The notes: generated by a model not told the origin, from the sequence alone. A stretch of DNA of 42,668 nt from an uncultured Clostridium sp. (GCA_904420465.1 CAJFVL010000008.1:1-42668); one strand, 5' to 3'; shown: positions 22,762 to 30,851, counted from the stretch's first letter. Translations and numbers: made by a program.

Positions 22762-23559
22762 TTAAGTCGCAGAGGGGACCTCCTCCGCCTTGGCCCGGCG
22801 CCACAGGGCCTCCAGAGCGGAGACGTCCTGCTGGGGCAGGGGCTTGTCCGACAGCTCCTCCACCCGGCGGAAGCGGCGAATAAATTTTTCGCAGGCGGCG
22901 TGGAGGGCCTGCTCGCTGTCCAGCCCCAGAAAGCGCCCCGCCTTCACTGCGGCGAAGAGCAGATCGCCCAGCTCCTCCTCCGGGTTGGTTCCGTCCCGGA
23001 CGGCGGCACGCAGCTCCTCCGTCTCCTCAGACAGCTTGTCCAGAGCTGGGCCGGCGGAGTCCCAGTCGAAACCCGCCTTGCGGGCCTTGTCCTGAAGCTT
23101 TTCGGCCCGAATCAGGGCGGGGAGGGAACGGGCCACTCCGTCCAGGGTGTCGGCGGCGGTCTTTTGGCCCTTTTCCGCCCGCTTTTGGGCCTCCCAGGAG
23201 GTGAGGGCCCCGTCCGGGTCCTCCGCTTCCGAAGCGCCGAACACATGAGGGTGACGGAATACCAGCTTTTGGCATACGCCGTCAACCACATCGTCAAAGC
23301 TGAATTGACCGGCCTCCTGGGCCATGCGGGCATGAAACACCACCTGGAGCAAAACGTCCCCCAATTCCTCCTTCAGGTGGACCGGGTCCTGCTGATCAAT
23401 GGCCTCGGCCGCCTCATAGGCCTCCTCCAGCATGTTGCGGCGGATGGACTGGTGGGTCTGGGCCCGGTCCCAGGGGCAGCCGCCGGGGGAGCGCAGAAGG
23501 GCCATGATGGACAGCAGGTCATTTATATCATAGCGGTCTTTATATTGAAAATTTACCAC
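22762..23559 (-). CDS. mazG: Nucleoside triphosphate pyrophosphohydrolase MazG (YabN-like)
   Basis: A 265-residue all-alpha NTP pyrophosphatase. Two MazG repeats are recognisable: first [20 protein letters not shown] with [10 protein letters not shown] and the [16 protein letters not shown] helix, and second [17 protein letters not shown] near 210-226. These acid-rich helices bind Mg2+ and hydrolyse NTPs to NMPs, cleaning the nucleotide pool. The start is a GTG at 23559 with AAGGAAG upstream. There is no N-terminal tetrapyrrole methylase domain, which many YabN proteins carry, so this is the MazG part alone. Confidence 0.93.
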   Translation of the reverse strand: MVNFQYKDRYDINDLLSIMALLRSPGGCPWDRAQTHQSIRRNMLEEAYEAAEAIDQQDPVHLKEELGDVLLQVVFHARMAQEAGQFSFDDVVDGVCQKLVFRHPHVFGASEAEDPDGALTSWEAQKRAEKGQKTAADTLDGVARSLPALIRAEKLQDKARKAGFDWDSAGPALDKLSEETEELRAAVRDGTNPEEELGDLLFAAVKAGRFLGLDSEQALHAACEKFIRRFRRVEELSDKPLPQQDVSALEALWRRAKAEEVPSAT

Positions 23560-23628
23560 AATTTCGCTTCCTTATCAAGATATTTTTCTATATTTCCACC
23601 CGGGCGCAGAAAAATACATCAGCTCAGC

Positions 23629-25464
23629 TTACAGCCGGAGCAGGCGGGCGATTTTATCCCCCTTTGGCATGAGAGACAGATCCTCCCGGGAGAGGGCGCG
23701 CAGGGCCACCACCATGGCCCCATAGACCGCCACGGCAACGGCGATGGCGACCAGCGTGGCGGCGGCGTTGCCCCGCCAGCTGAGGACGGCCTCGGTCGCC
23801 CCCTCCGGGACGGAGGCCAGCACCCGGGAGAGCAGGCCATACACCGCCCAGGCGGCGCCCCCCATCAGGGCGGAGGCGATCAGCGGCTTGAGGAAAATGG
23901 ACAGATACCGTGGACGGCGGGGGATGACCCGGGCCATGATAATCAGGTCCAGAAGCAGACACAGGGCAAAGCACAGGATATTGCCCGTGGGGGCTCCATA
24001 GATGCCCACATCGGGCCGCACCACCAGATTGTAGTTGGTGAAGATCTTCAGCAGGCCGCCCAGCACCATCACAATGACGGGCAGGCTGACAAAGCCATGG
24101 GCCTGAAGGATGGAGTTGCATACCAGCATCATGCACACAAAGACCACAGACAGCCCCAGGGTGGACAGCAGGGGGCCGGCCAGATCGGCGTTCAGGTTGG
24201 TGAACAGCAGGCGCATGATGGGAGTGCCCAGAACGAACAGGCCCACCCCCATGGGGAAGGCGGCCAGGGCGGAGATCCGCAGGGCGGAACCCGATATCCG
24301 GGCCGCTCCCCGGCGGTCACGCCGGGCCAGCGCGCCGGAGACAGCGGGAATGACGGCGGCAGTGACAGCGGCCATCAGGGAGGAGGGCAGGTTGTAGATG
24401 TTCAGAGCTCCGGAGTAGTTGCCGTACAGGGTGCGGCTGACGGACTGGACCGCCTCGTTGAGGGCAACCGCGGTCTCCGGAGGAGTCTCCAGCGCCAGCT
24501 GCTGGGACAGGGCGGCCATATCGGCGGCCGCGCCGGAATCCAGGGCGGCCTTCCAGGCCTCGATGGCCTGCTCCAGCGGGGCGAAGTCCACGATTCCCTG
24601 ATAGAGGGACCAGCTGTCCGGATTTTCCAGGAGGGCCTTTTGGATCTGCCCCTGAACCAGGGAGGAGTCAATGACCGTGACGATGCCCACCATGGAGGAG
24701 CTGAGGGTGATGGGGACGGCGATGCGCAGGATGTCCTTTAAAATGGTTCCGGCGCTGTCCGGTACATCCCGGGAGAGGCGGGGGGCGCCGACCGAACGGA
24801 AGGTGTGGTTGAGCACCATATAGGCCAGGGCCACCATTGTGCCCACCGTCACGCCGGTGATGGCGCCGGCGGCGGCCACCTCGGGGGGCTGGCCGGCGGA
24901 GATCAGCCAGTAGGCCAGCGCCAGGCCGATGACCAGCTTGCACAAAGCCTCGATGATCTGGGAAATGGAAGTGGGGGTCATATTGCCCAGTCCCTGGGAG
25001 TAGCCCCGCAGAGCGGACAGGCAGCCTACACAGATGACCGCCGGAGCCAGAGCCCGGATGCCGGCGGCCGCCTTGTCATCGTTCATCAGACCGGCCAGCA
25101 GGTCGGCCCGGAAGAACATGACCAGGAAAGAGACGACGCCCAGGGTCAGGAATAAGATCAGGGACAGGCGGAAGGTGCGGCGCATCTGGTTGCAGCGGCC
25201 CAATGCGCTGGCCTCGCTGACCAGCTTGGACACCGCCACCGGCAGGCCGGCGGTGGAGATGGTCAGCAGGACGGCGTAGATATAATAGGCGTTGTTGAAG
25301 TCGGCGTTGCCCTGCTCCCCGATGATGTTGGTCAGCGGGATTTTGTAGAACATGCCGATCAGCTTGACAATCAGAATTCCGGCTGCCAGAACGGCGGCGC
25401 CGCCGAAAAAGGTATTCTGTTTTTGGTCCCCCAGACGGCGGGGAGTGGATTCACGCCGGGCCAT
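23629..25464 (-). CDS. SpoVB/MurJ-like polysaccharide flippase (MOP superfamily)
   Basis: A 611-residue multi-pass membrane protein. It has about 14 hydrophobic segments, starting at ILIVKLIGMFYKIPLTNIIGEQG and NNAYYIYAVLLTISTAGLPVAVSKLVSEASA, the hallmark of SpoVB/YtgP proteins. A hydrophilic loop of about 70 residues (near 275-350, QGQIQKALLENPDSWSLYQG) is unusually long and may be a family-specific insertion. Family members flip undecaprenyl-linked cell-wall or spore-cortex precursors. The position next to mazG, hup and rqcP fits the yabM (spoVB) locus. AAGGAGG precedes the ATG. Lipid II or sporulation precursor as substrate is an inference. Confidence 0.88.
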   Translation of the reverse strand: MARRESTPRRLGDQKQNTFFGGAAVLAAGILIVKLIGMFYKIPLTNIIGEQGNADFNNAYYIYAVLLTISTAGLPVAVSKLVSEASALGRCNQMRRTFRLSLILFLTLGVVSFLVMFFRADLLAGLMNDDKAAAGIRALAPAVICVGCLSALRGYSQGLGNMTPTSISQIIEALCKLVIGLALAYWLISAGQPPEVAAAGAITGVTVGTMVALAYMVLNHTFRSVGAPRLSRDVPDSAGTILKDILRIAVPITLSSSMVGIVTVIDSSLVQGQIQKALLENPDSWSLYQGIVDFAPLEQAIEAWKAALDSGAAADMAALSQQLALETPPETAVALNEAVQSVSRTLYGNYSGALNIYNLPSSLMAAVTAAVIPAVSGALARRDRRGAARISGSALRISALAAFPMGVGLFVLGTPIMRLLFTNLNADLAGPLLSTLGLSVVFVCMMLVCNSILQAHGFVSLPVIVMVLGGLLKIFTNYNLVVRPDVGIYGAPTGNILCFALCLLLDLIIMARVIPRRPRYLSIFLKPLIASALMGGAAWAVYGLLSRVLASVPEGATEAVLSWRGNAAATLVAIAVAVAVYGAMVVALRALSREDLSLMPKGDKIARLLRL

Positions 25465-25527
25465 AGACAGCCTCCTTGTTGTTCGGATGGACGGCGGAAG
25501 GGGCGGAACGGTGCGCTCCGGCCTCCA

Positions 25528-26844
25528 TCAGCACTGGGGCGCCTCTGTCCCAAAGACCAGGGGCAGGGCGTAATGCTCCACCTCAAACCGGATGCGGTCC
25601 AGGTCCAGGGTGAAAAAGGTCCCATTCTCATATATGACGCGGCCGCGGGCCATATTCATCACCACATTGGAGCCGTGAGCGGCAAAGACCAGGTTTTCCA
25701 CCGGGTCGTGGCAGGGAATCAGGTTGGGGGCGGAGAAGTCCACCAGAATCAGGTCGGCGTCCAGTCCGGGGACGATGGCTCCGGTGTTCCGCCCCAGGGC
25801 TTTTGCCCCGCTGACGGTGGCCATCTCCAGCGCCTGGAGGGCGGTGACCGCCATGGGGTCCCGGGCCGTCCCGCAGTGAAGGGCGGCGGCCAGCTTGATG
25901 TCGGCAAACAGGTCGGCGCTGTTGTGGGAGGACATTCCGTCGGTGCCCAGGGCCACGTTGACCCCCGCCTGAAGCATGGCGGGGATGGGGGCGATGCCGG
26001 AGCCCAGCTTCAGGTTGGACCAGGGGTTGTGGACGCAGGAGATCCCCTTTTCCGTCATGATGGCCCAGTCCTCCGGCGTGGTGTAGACGCAGTGGGCGGC
26101 CAGGGAGCGGCCGCAGTCCCAAACTCCGTACTCATCCAGGATTTGGATGGGGGTCCGCCCCCAGCGTTTCAGACACTCCTGCTGCTCGGACGCGGTCTCG
26201 GACACATGGACGTGCATCCCCAGCCCCCGCTCCCGGGCAAAGTCAGCCATGTCCCGCCACAGAGCGGGACGGGAGGTGTACTCCCCGTGGATGCAGGCGT
26301 CCACCAGAATCTGGCCGTCCCCATAGCCGTGCCATTTGTCAAAGATGGCCCGGGCCTCCGCACAGCCGGGGAAGGTGTCAAAGGAGTAGTCGTCGGTGAA
26401 CAGAGTGATTCCCCGGGCAATGTTGGCCGACAGCCCGGACTGGACCACCTGCTCGATGATGGCGTCGCAGTGGTCGTACATGTCGGCCACGCAGGTGACG
26501 CCGGAGGCGATCATCTCCGCCAGCCCCAGGGCGGCGCCGGCGGCCACCGCCCGGTCGTCCAGCCTGGCCTCGGCGGGGAAGATATAATCGTTGAGCCAGG
26601 TGTGCAGGTCGCAGCCCCCGCCGTATCCCCGCATCAGGGTCATGGGCAGGTGGGTGTGGGCGTTGATGAGGCCGGGCATCAGCACCTTGCCCGCGCCGTC
26701 CACCACCCGGACGAACTCCCCCTGGGGGCGAACGGTTCCCACGGAGGCGATCTTAGTCCCCTCCACCGCCACACAGGCGTCCTTCAGTACCCGCCGCTCC
26801 CCATCCATGGTGACGGCGGTGACGTGTTCAAACAAAACAGACAT
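25528..26844 (-). CDS. mtaD: 5'-methylthioadenosine/S-adenosylhomocysteine deaminase
   Basis: A 438-residue amidohydrolase of the MtaD/SsnA family. The metal ligands are visible: PGLINAHTHLPMTLMRG near 55-71, MHVHVSETASEQQ near 210, LAAHCVY near 248, and GTDGMSSHNSADLF near 304. The wider fold is a TIM barrel between two small beta domains, with the start MSVLFEHVTAVTMDGERRVL typical. Deamination gives methylthioinosine or S-inosylhomocysteine, feeding purine salvage. The ATG immediately follows the small gene upstream (0-bp gap) and two genes after punA, a sensible pathway neighbourhood. Confidence 0.9.
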   Translation of the reverse strand: MSVLFEHVTAVTMDGERRVLKDACVAVEGTKIASVGTVRPQGEFVRVVDGAGKVLMPGLINAHTHLPMTLMRGYGGGCDLHTWLNDYIFPAEARLDDRAVAAGAALGLAEMIASGVTCVADMYDHCDAIIEQVVQSGLSANIARGITLFTDDYSFDTFPGCAEARAIFDKWHGYGDGQILVDACIHGEYTSRPALWRDMADFARERGLGMHVHVSETASEQQECLKRWGRTPIQILDEYGVWDCGRSLAAHCVYTTPEDWAIMTEKGISCVHNPWSNLKLGSGIAPIPAMLQAGVNVALGTDGMSSHNSADLFADIKLAAALHCGTARDPMAVTALQALEMATVSGAKALGRNTGAIVPGLDADLILVDFSAPNLIPCHDPVENLVFAAHGSNVVMNMARGRVIYENGTFFTLDLDRIRFEVEHYALPLVFGTEAPQC

Positions 26845-27120
26845 TTAATTAACTCCCCGCAGCAGGGCCAGAGCCTGCTCCAATTCCTCCCGGCGGACAT
26901 AGAGCTTATATTCCACTCGGGCGTCGTTGTTCATAGCGAAGGTGCCGGTGCGGCCCCGGCTGCTGCCGCCGAACAGTCCCTCCAGCATGGAGGGGCTGGC
27001 CAGGTCCTTGGTCCTGTACTGGTAGTCCAGGCCCTCCGCCTCCAGGGCATACCGGGCCTGATTCAGGCGGTTCAGGTCATAGGTGATTAACAGCTCCGCA
27101 CGGTTGAAGGGGGTGATCAT
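26845..27120 (-). CDS. Small DUF2007/DUF3343-like protein of unknown function
   Basis: A 91-residue protein with no secure family. The pattern NRAELLITYDLNRLNQARYALEAEGLDYQY, a disordered Gly/Ser middle (GGSSRGRTGTF) and EYKLYVRREELEQALALL resembles the small ferredoxin-like fold of DUF2007-type proteins, which often carry such an alpha-beta start. AAAGGAGG lies 8 nt before the ATG. It sits between punA (33 bp) and mtaD (0 bp), so it is co-expressed with purine salvage. The function is not known; a binding or regulatory subunit is a guess from position only. Confidence 0.7.
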   Translation of the reverse strand: MITPFNRAELLITYDLNRLNQARYALEAEGLDYQYRTKDLASPSMLEGLFGGSSRGRTGTFAMNNDARVEYKLYVRREELEQALALLRGVN

Positions 27121-27153
27121 GCTCGGGACCTCCTTTCAAAATCGACAGGGATC

Positions 27154-27978
27154 TCACAGCTTCCGCAGACAGGCCCGCACCAGTCTGGAGAACTTCTCCC
27201 GGGCTGCCTCGGCGGCGTCCAGGACCTCCTGCTCGCTGAGGGGCTGGTCCAGGATGCCCGCCGCCATGTTGGACAGCAGAGTCAGCCCCAGCACCTCCAT
27301 GCCGCAGTGGCCGGCCACAATAACCTCGGGGGCGGTGGACATGCCCACCGCGTCGCCCCCCAGGATGCGGGCGGCCCGCACCTCGGCGGGAGTTTCATAC
27401 TGGGGTCCGTAGCAGTAGAAGTATACCCCCTCCCGCAGAGAGATGCCCAGCTGGGCCGCCGTCTCCCGGGCCAGCGCCTGAAGGCGGGGGGTGTACAGAT
27501 GGGAGGCGTCTGGGAAGCGGACGCCGAAGTCGGGCAGGTTCTCTCCCCGCAGGGGGGACTCGGAGAACAGCTTGATCTGGTCGGTGATGAGCATCAGATC
27601 GCCCGCCTGCCAGCCGGTGTTGACGCAGCCGGCGGCGTTGGTGACGATCAGAGTCTGGCAGCCCAGCAGGCGCAGCACCCGCACGGCATAGGATACCTCC
27701 TCGTAGGAGTAGCCCTCGTAGTGGTGCATCCGCCCCTGCATGACGGCCACCGGCTGCCCCTCCAGCGCGCCGAACACCAGCCGGCCCTTGTGTCCCGGGG
27801 CGGTGGAAGCCTTGAAGTGGGGAATTTCCTGGTAGGGGATGGCGACGGGCTGCTCCACCTCGTCTCCCAAATAACCCAGGCCGGAGCCCAGAATCATGGC
27901 CACCCTGGGAACAAAGCCTCCCAGCCGGTCCTGGATGGCCTGGGCGCTCTCCCGGTACTGCTCGATTGTGTACGCCAT
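27154..27978 (-). CDS. punA: Purine-nucleoside phosphorylase
   Basis: A 274-residue trimeric-type PNP that phosphorolyses inosine and guanosine to base and ribose-1-phosphate. Recognised motifs: ILGSGLGYL near 29-37 (phosphate binding), GHKGRLVFG, MQGRMHHYEGYS, LIVTNAAGCVNTGWQAGDLM, CYGPQYETPAE (Glu binding the purine), GMSTAPEVIVA, and LLSNMAAG carrying the Asn that contacts N7. TAAGGAGG lies 8 nt before the ATG and overlaps the stop of the zinc-ribbon gene. It belongs to one close-packed operon with the small protein and mtaD; products of MtaD can be substrates after deamination. Confidence 0.94.
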   Translation of the reverse strand: MAYTIEQYRESAQAIQDRLGGFVPRVAMILGSGLGYLGDEVEQPVAIPYQEIPHFKASTAPGHKGRLVFGALEGQPVAVMQGRMHHYEGYSYEEVSYAVRVLRLLGCQTLIVTNAAGCVNTGWQAGDLMLITDQIKLFSESPLRGENLPDFGVRFPDASHLYTPRLQALARETAAQLGISLREGVYFYCYGPQYETPAEVRAARILGGDAVGMSTAPEVIVAGHCGMEVLGLTLLSNMAAGILDQPLSEQEVLDAAEAAREKFSRLVRACLRKL

Positions 27979-27989
27979 GAAAATCCTCC

Positions 27990-28382
27990 TTACAGCGGGG
28001 CGCCGCAGCGGCGGCAGAAGCTGTCCTCCCGGCCGCAGGCCGCTCCGCAGGCGGGACAGGCCTTGGTCTGGCGCAGAGCGGCGATCCGCTCCTTCAATTC
28101 GTCGATCCGGCCGTTGAGCTCGTCAGCCCGCTCCAGAAGGGCGGAGATCTTCTCCCCGTCCTCCTCCCTGCCCCGGTGGGTGTCGTACAGAACCTGCCCC
28201 AGCTGGCGCAGAATCTCGCCATACTCCCCGTTCAGGTCGAAGAGCTGTACGTTCAGCTTGGCCACGTCCACCATCTGGCCCGCCTTTCGTCCGGCGGCCC
28301 GGGCGGTGGAGTTGGCCGCCACGGCGGCGGACCCGGCGGTGTCCCGGATGCGCTCCAGCAGTTCCTTTACCTTGTCATCCAT
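27990..28382 (-). CDS. Coiled-coil zinc-ribbon protein
   Basis: A 130-residue protein. An alpha-helical N-terminal two-thirds (MDDKVKELLERIRDTAGSAA; LFDLNGEYGEILRQLGQVLYD) with coiled-coil character precedes a C-terminal double-CxxC zinc ribbon (CPACGAACGREDSFCRRCGA). The ATG at 28382 with AAAGGGG is preferred over an extension to 28496. Proteins of this build are common in clostridia and act as accessory or scaffold factors; a specific role is not known. It is the first gene of the punA operon and diverges from the HTH gene at 28565. Confidence 0.8.
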   Translation of the reverse strand: MDDKVKELLERIRDTAGSAAVAANSTARAAGRKAGQMVDVAKLNVQLFDLNGEYGEILRQLGQVLYDTHRGREEDGEKISALLERADELNGRIDELKERIAALRQTKACPACGAACGREDSFCRRCGAPL

Positions 28383-28513
28383 ACGCGCACGCCCCTTTCT
28401 GGCTGAAAATGGTGAGTATAGTCTACAACAGTTTGGGAAAAAAAGCAACGGAAACCAATGCGGGTATTCCCAGCGGCAAAATTCCGTTCCAGTCAAACTC
28501 TACGGAGCGTTTC

Positions 28514-28542
28514 TTGCCTTAAATCCAAAAGATGAGTATACT
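28514..28542 (+). promoter_or_regulatory. Sigma-A promoter of the HTH-desulfoferrodoxin gene
   Basis: TTGCCT (28514-28519) and TATACT (28537-28542) with a 17-bp spacer, 22 bp before the ATG. An opposing weaker promoter for the zinc-ribbon gene has TATACT at 28415-28420 on the minus strand. Confidence 0.75.
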
Positions 28543-28564
28543 GAACGGGAGGAGATGAGGCGGG

Positions 28565-29149
28565 ATGAATCACCAAAAAATTGGAGACCTGATCCGGCGG
28601 CTGCGCCGGGAGCAGGGGCTGACGCAGCTTCAGCTGGCCGGCGCCCTGGGTGTGACGGACAAGGCGGTGAGTAAATGGGAGCGCGGTCTGGGGTGCCCGG
28701 ACATCTCCTTCCTGCCCCGGCTGTCTCAGATTCTGGGGGTGGATCTGGGGCGTATGCTCCAGGGAGACCTGTCCCCCAATGAATTGGTAGGAGGAAATAT
28801 GAAGAAAATGCGCTATTTTGTCTGTCCGGACTGCGGCAGCCTGACCTTTACGTCCGGACAGGCGGAGGTGTCCTGCTGCGGGCGCAGGCTGTCCGCCCTG
28901 GAGCCCCGAAAGGCCGGAGAAGAGGAGAAGCTGACCGTGGAGCCGGTGGAGACAGACTGGTACATCACCGGGAATCACCCCATGCGGAAGGATGACTATG
29001 TCTCCTTTTTGGCGCTGGCCGCAGGAGACAGGGTCCAGGTGGTCAAGCTTTATCCCGAGTGGGACCTGCAGGCCCGCATCCCGGCCCGGGACCACGGAAT
29101 GCTGCTGTGGTACTCCCACCGGCAGGGGCTGCTGTACCAGCTGGTGTGA
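28565..29149 (+). CDS. XRE-type HTH fused to desulfoferrodoxin-like domains
   Basis: A 194-residue protein in three parts. Residues 1-66 are a Cro/CI HTH (LTQLQLAGALGVTDKAVSKW). Residues 80-115 look like a desulforedoxin domain: CPDC at 87-90 and CC at 104-105, the CxxC...CC pattern that binds an FeS4 centre. Residues 125-193 resemble superoxide reductase (WYITGNHPMRKDDYVSFLAL). In classical enzymes an HPM...KHY histidine pair and a CNxHG motif bind the catalytic iron; here HPM is kept, but KHY is DDY and CNxHG is YSHRQG, so the reductase site is broken. A redox- or iron-sensing regulator is the best inference. A possible internal start lies at codon 79. It follows a strong promoter. Confidence 0.8.
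   Translation: MNHQKIGDLIRRLRREQGLTQLQLAGALGVTDKAVSKWERGLGCPDISFLPRLSQILGVDLGRMLQGDLSPNELVGGNMKKMRYFVCPDCGSLTFTSGQAEVSCCGRRLSALEPRKAGEEEKLTVEPVETDWYITGNHPMRKDDYVSFLALAAGDRVQVVKLYPEWDLQARIPARDHGMLLWYSHRQGLLYQLV
28789..28801 (+). promoter_or_regulatory. Internal ribosome site and ATG at the domain junction
   Basis: AGGAGG (28789-28794) lies 4 nt before an in-frame ATG (28799-28801), codon 79, exactly where the HTH ends and the desulforedoxin-like part begins. A 116-residue product without the HTH is possible. The same bases also encode ELVGG, so it may be coincidental. Confidence 0.45.
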
Positions 29150-29150
29150 C

Positions 29151-29187
29151 GGCGGCGTGATTTCGGGCTGGACGGGCCGCCTGTTTT
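29151..29187 (+). terminator. Terminator after the HTH-desulfoferrodoxin gene
   Basis: GGCGGC (29151-29156) pairs with GCCGCC (29176-29181) and is followed by TGTTTT. The loop is large (19 nt), so the hairpin is modest. Confidence 0.45.
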
Positions 29188-29250
29188 AGCGTATCATGGG
29201 AGCAGAGAGGGCGGAGCGCCCTGAACAACAGACAAAGGAGGTCCCCTCCC

Positions 29251-29682
29251 ATGAGCCAGAACCCCATTCCCCAGGGAAACTACAGGCCCGCTGTCCGATA
29301 TGGCGATCTTATTTTCACCGCCGGCATGACCCCGCGGAAGGACGGCATTTTGATCCAGACCGGTCAGGTCAGCCCAGACCGCCCCCTGGAGGACTACCGG
29401 CAGGCCGTTCTTCAGGCCGCGGCCAACGCCCTGACTGCGGCCCGAAACCTGTTGGAGGAGAGAGAGCACATCGTTCAGATCCTCTCCCTCACCGTCTATG
29501 TCAACGCCGCTCCCGGCTTTACCGCACACCCCAAGGTGGGGGATCTGGCCTCCGGCTGGCTGTATGATCAGCTGGGAGAGGCGGGCGTGGGAGCCCGGGC
29601 CGCGGTGGGAGTGGCTAGCCTCCCCGGAGACGCCCCGGTGGAAATTCAGCTGGTGGCTGCCGCTGGCCGGACAGGGCCATGA
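29251..29682 (+). CDS. RidA (YjgF/YER057c) family protein
   Basis: A 143-residue trimeric RidA-type protein: IPQGNYRPAVRYGDLIFTAGMTP, the LEDYRQAVLQAAANALTAARN helix, and RAAVGVASLPGDAPVEIQLVA at the C-terminus. RidA members hydrolyse reactive enamine/imine intermediates made by PLP enzymes. The classical catalytic Arg is seen in the GARAAVG segment near 118-124, but the usual RxxxxVxxLP pattern is only partly conserved, so a distinct subgroup is possible. AAAGGAGG precedes the ATG by 11 nt. A shared hairpin terminator follows. Confidence 0.88.
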   Translation: MSQNPIPQGNYRPAVRYGDLIFTAGMTPRKDGILIQTGQVSPDRPLEDYRQAVLQAAANALTAARNLLEEREHIVQILSLTVYVNAAPGFTAHPKVGDLASGWLYDQLGEAGVGARAAVGVASLPGDAPVEIQLVAAAGRTGP

Positions 29683-29710
29683 ACAGGGTGCACGGAGAGG
29701 CGAGAAATCA

Positions 29711-29745
29711 GGAGGAGGCGGACCGCACTGCGGTCCGCCTCCTCC
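29711..29745. terminator. Bidirectional terminator between RidA and flavodoxin genes
   Basis: A perfect 16-bp stem (29711-29726 with 29730-29745), loop ACT, between convergent genes. No long T-tract on either side. Confidence 0.6.
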
Positions 29746-29765
29746 CGTCGCTCCGGAGAGAAAAA

Positions 29766-30197
29766 TCAGCTCTTGGCAAAGCCGGCCCCAAACTCCCTGC
29801 ACTGGGCCAGTCCGGCGTCATCGGGGGTCTCGTTGAGGATCAGCCCCTGCCCCTGGTAGACGCTGGCTCCAGCCCGGTCGGTGCGCTCGGCCCAGTCCCG
29901 CATCCACTGGCCGTCTCCCCAGCCGTAGGAGCCGAACAGAGCCACCGATTTCCCGGTTAACCGGCCCTCCATCTGGGTGAAGAAGGGCTCAAACTCGGCC
30001 TCCTCCAGCACTTCGGCCCCCATGGCGGGGCAGCCCAGCGCCAGCTTGGGATAGGTCAGAGCCTGGTCCGGGGTGATCTCGGACACCTGCATGATGTCCG
30101 CTTGAGCGCCAGCCTCCTGGGCGCCCTCGGCAATGGCATGGGCCATGGCCTCAGTGTTTCCGGTCATGGACCAGTAAATGACAGCGATTTTGCTCAT
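29766..30197 (-). CDS. Flavodoxin
   Basis: A 143-residue flavodoxin-fold electron carrier. The FMN phosphate loop is YWSMTGNTEAMA near 8-19, followed by LALGCPAMGAEVLEE and the 90s loop FGSYGWGDGQWM with Gly-Trp-Gly, and a C-terminal LNETPDDAGLAQCREF helix. Short-chain type. Flavodoxins replace ferredoxin when iron is scarce. AAGGAGG lies 6 nt before the ATG. It follows the DUF3793 gene in the same orientation and shares its strong promoter with TTAGC dyads, which fits iron-dependent control. Confidence 0.92.
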   Translation of the reverse strand: MSKIAVIYWSMTGNTEAMAHAIAEGAQEAGAQADIMQVSEITPDQALTYPKLALGCPAMGAEVLEEAEFEPFFTQMEGRLTGKSVALFGSYGWGDGQWMRDWAERTDRAGASVYQGQGLILNETPDDAGLAQCREFGAGFAKS

Positions 30198-30284
30198 GGA
30201 AAAGCCTCCTTACAGTGTGATGAAATCTATTTGCAAACGCCGCCCGGAATACGGACATCCGCGCCGGGGGCGGCCGCATCCAAA

Positions 30285-30851
30285 TCAGGCGGCCGGAAAC
30301 ACCTGGGCCAGGGTGAGGCCCTGGGCCATCCGCTGGTTCAGCGCGCTGCGGCAGCGGCGAAACGCGGAAAAACGCCGGGCGGCCTCCTCCACGTCGCCGT
30401 ATACCTTCCAGGGACCGCACAGCTTGCAGCTTCGCCCTCCGTCCCGGAGGAATCCCTCCACGTCGGCGGGGGGATAACCCAAAAAGAGGCCGATCTCATG
30501 GGGGAAGGACTCCTCCCGAAGCCGGCGGCGCAGGCAGTTCAGCAGGGCTCCCGTCCCCCGGCCCACCGGATAGCCCGCCCGGGCCAGCATGGCGGATACC
30601 TGGGGCTGCTCCAGCCACCGGGAGAGCCGCTGGGGCCGAAATACCAGCAGCAGCATGCGGCGGCGATGAAATCCCAGCACCCACAGCCGGATGCCCCGGG
30701 GAGCCAGCAGGCGGATGTAGTGGGAGAGCAGCTCCCGACCGCCCTCCTCCGGCGAGGCCCAGGATATCAGATCGGCCGCCTTGATCCCCGTCAGCGCGGG
30801 GGCGCAGTGCCAGGCCAGGGTTTGCTCGAATTGCTGATAGAGAGGGGACAT
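30285..30851 (-). CDS. DUF3793 family protein
   Basis: A 188-residue protein. Typical DUF3793 signatures: CAPALTGIKAADLISW near the start, HEIGLFLGYPPADVEGFL around 116-133, and CKLCGPWKVYGDVEEA with its Cys pair near 142-157. The Cys pair and the frequent pairing with flavodoxins suggest a redox or metal role, but no function is established. The ATG at 30851 with AGGAGG 7 nt upstream is the start; a longer frame has no site. It is the first gene of a two-gene operon with the flavodoxin (87-bp gap), behind a strong promoter. Confidence 0.85.
   Translation of the reverse strand: MSPLYQQFEQTLAWHCAPALTGIKAADLISWASPEEGGRELLSHYIRLLAPRGIRLWVLGFHRRRMLLLVFRPQRLSRWLEQPQVSAMLARAGYPVGRGTGALLNCLRRRLREESFPHEIGLFLGYPPADVEGFLRDGGRSCKLCGPWKVYGDVEEAARRFSAFRRCRSALNQRMAQGLTLAQVFPAA

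Noticed and set aside
22685-22804. N-terminal extension of HU to 22804
   Set aside because: HU proteins start at MNKTELI; the extension has no site and covers the spacer after mazG.
22900-24741. 613-codon plus-strand frame across mazG and the flippase
   Set aside because: Gly/Gln-rich shadow of two recognised minus-strand genes.
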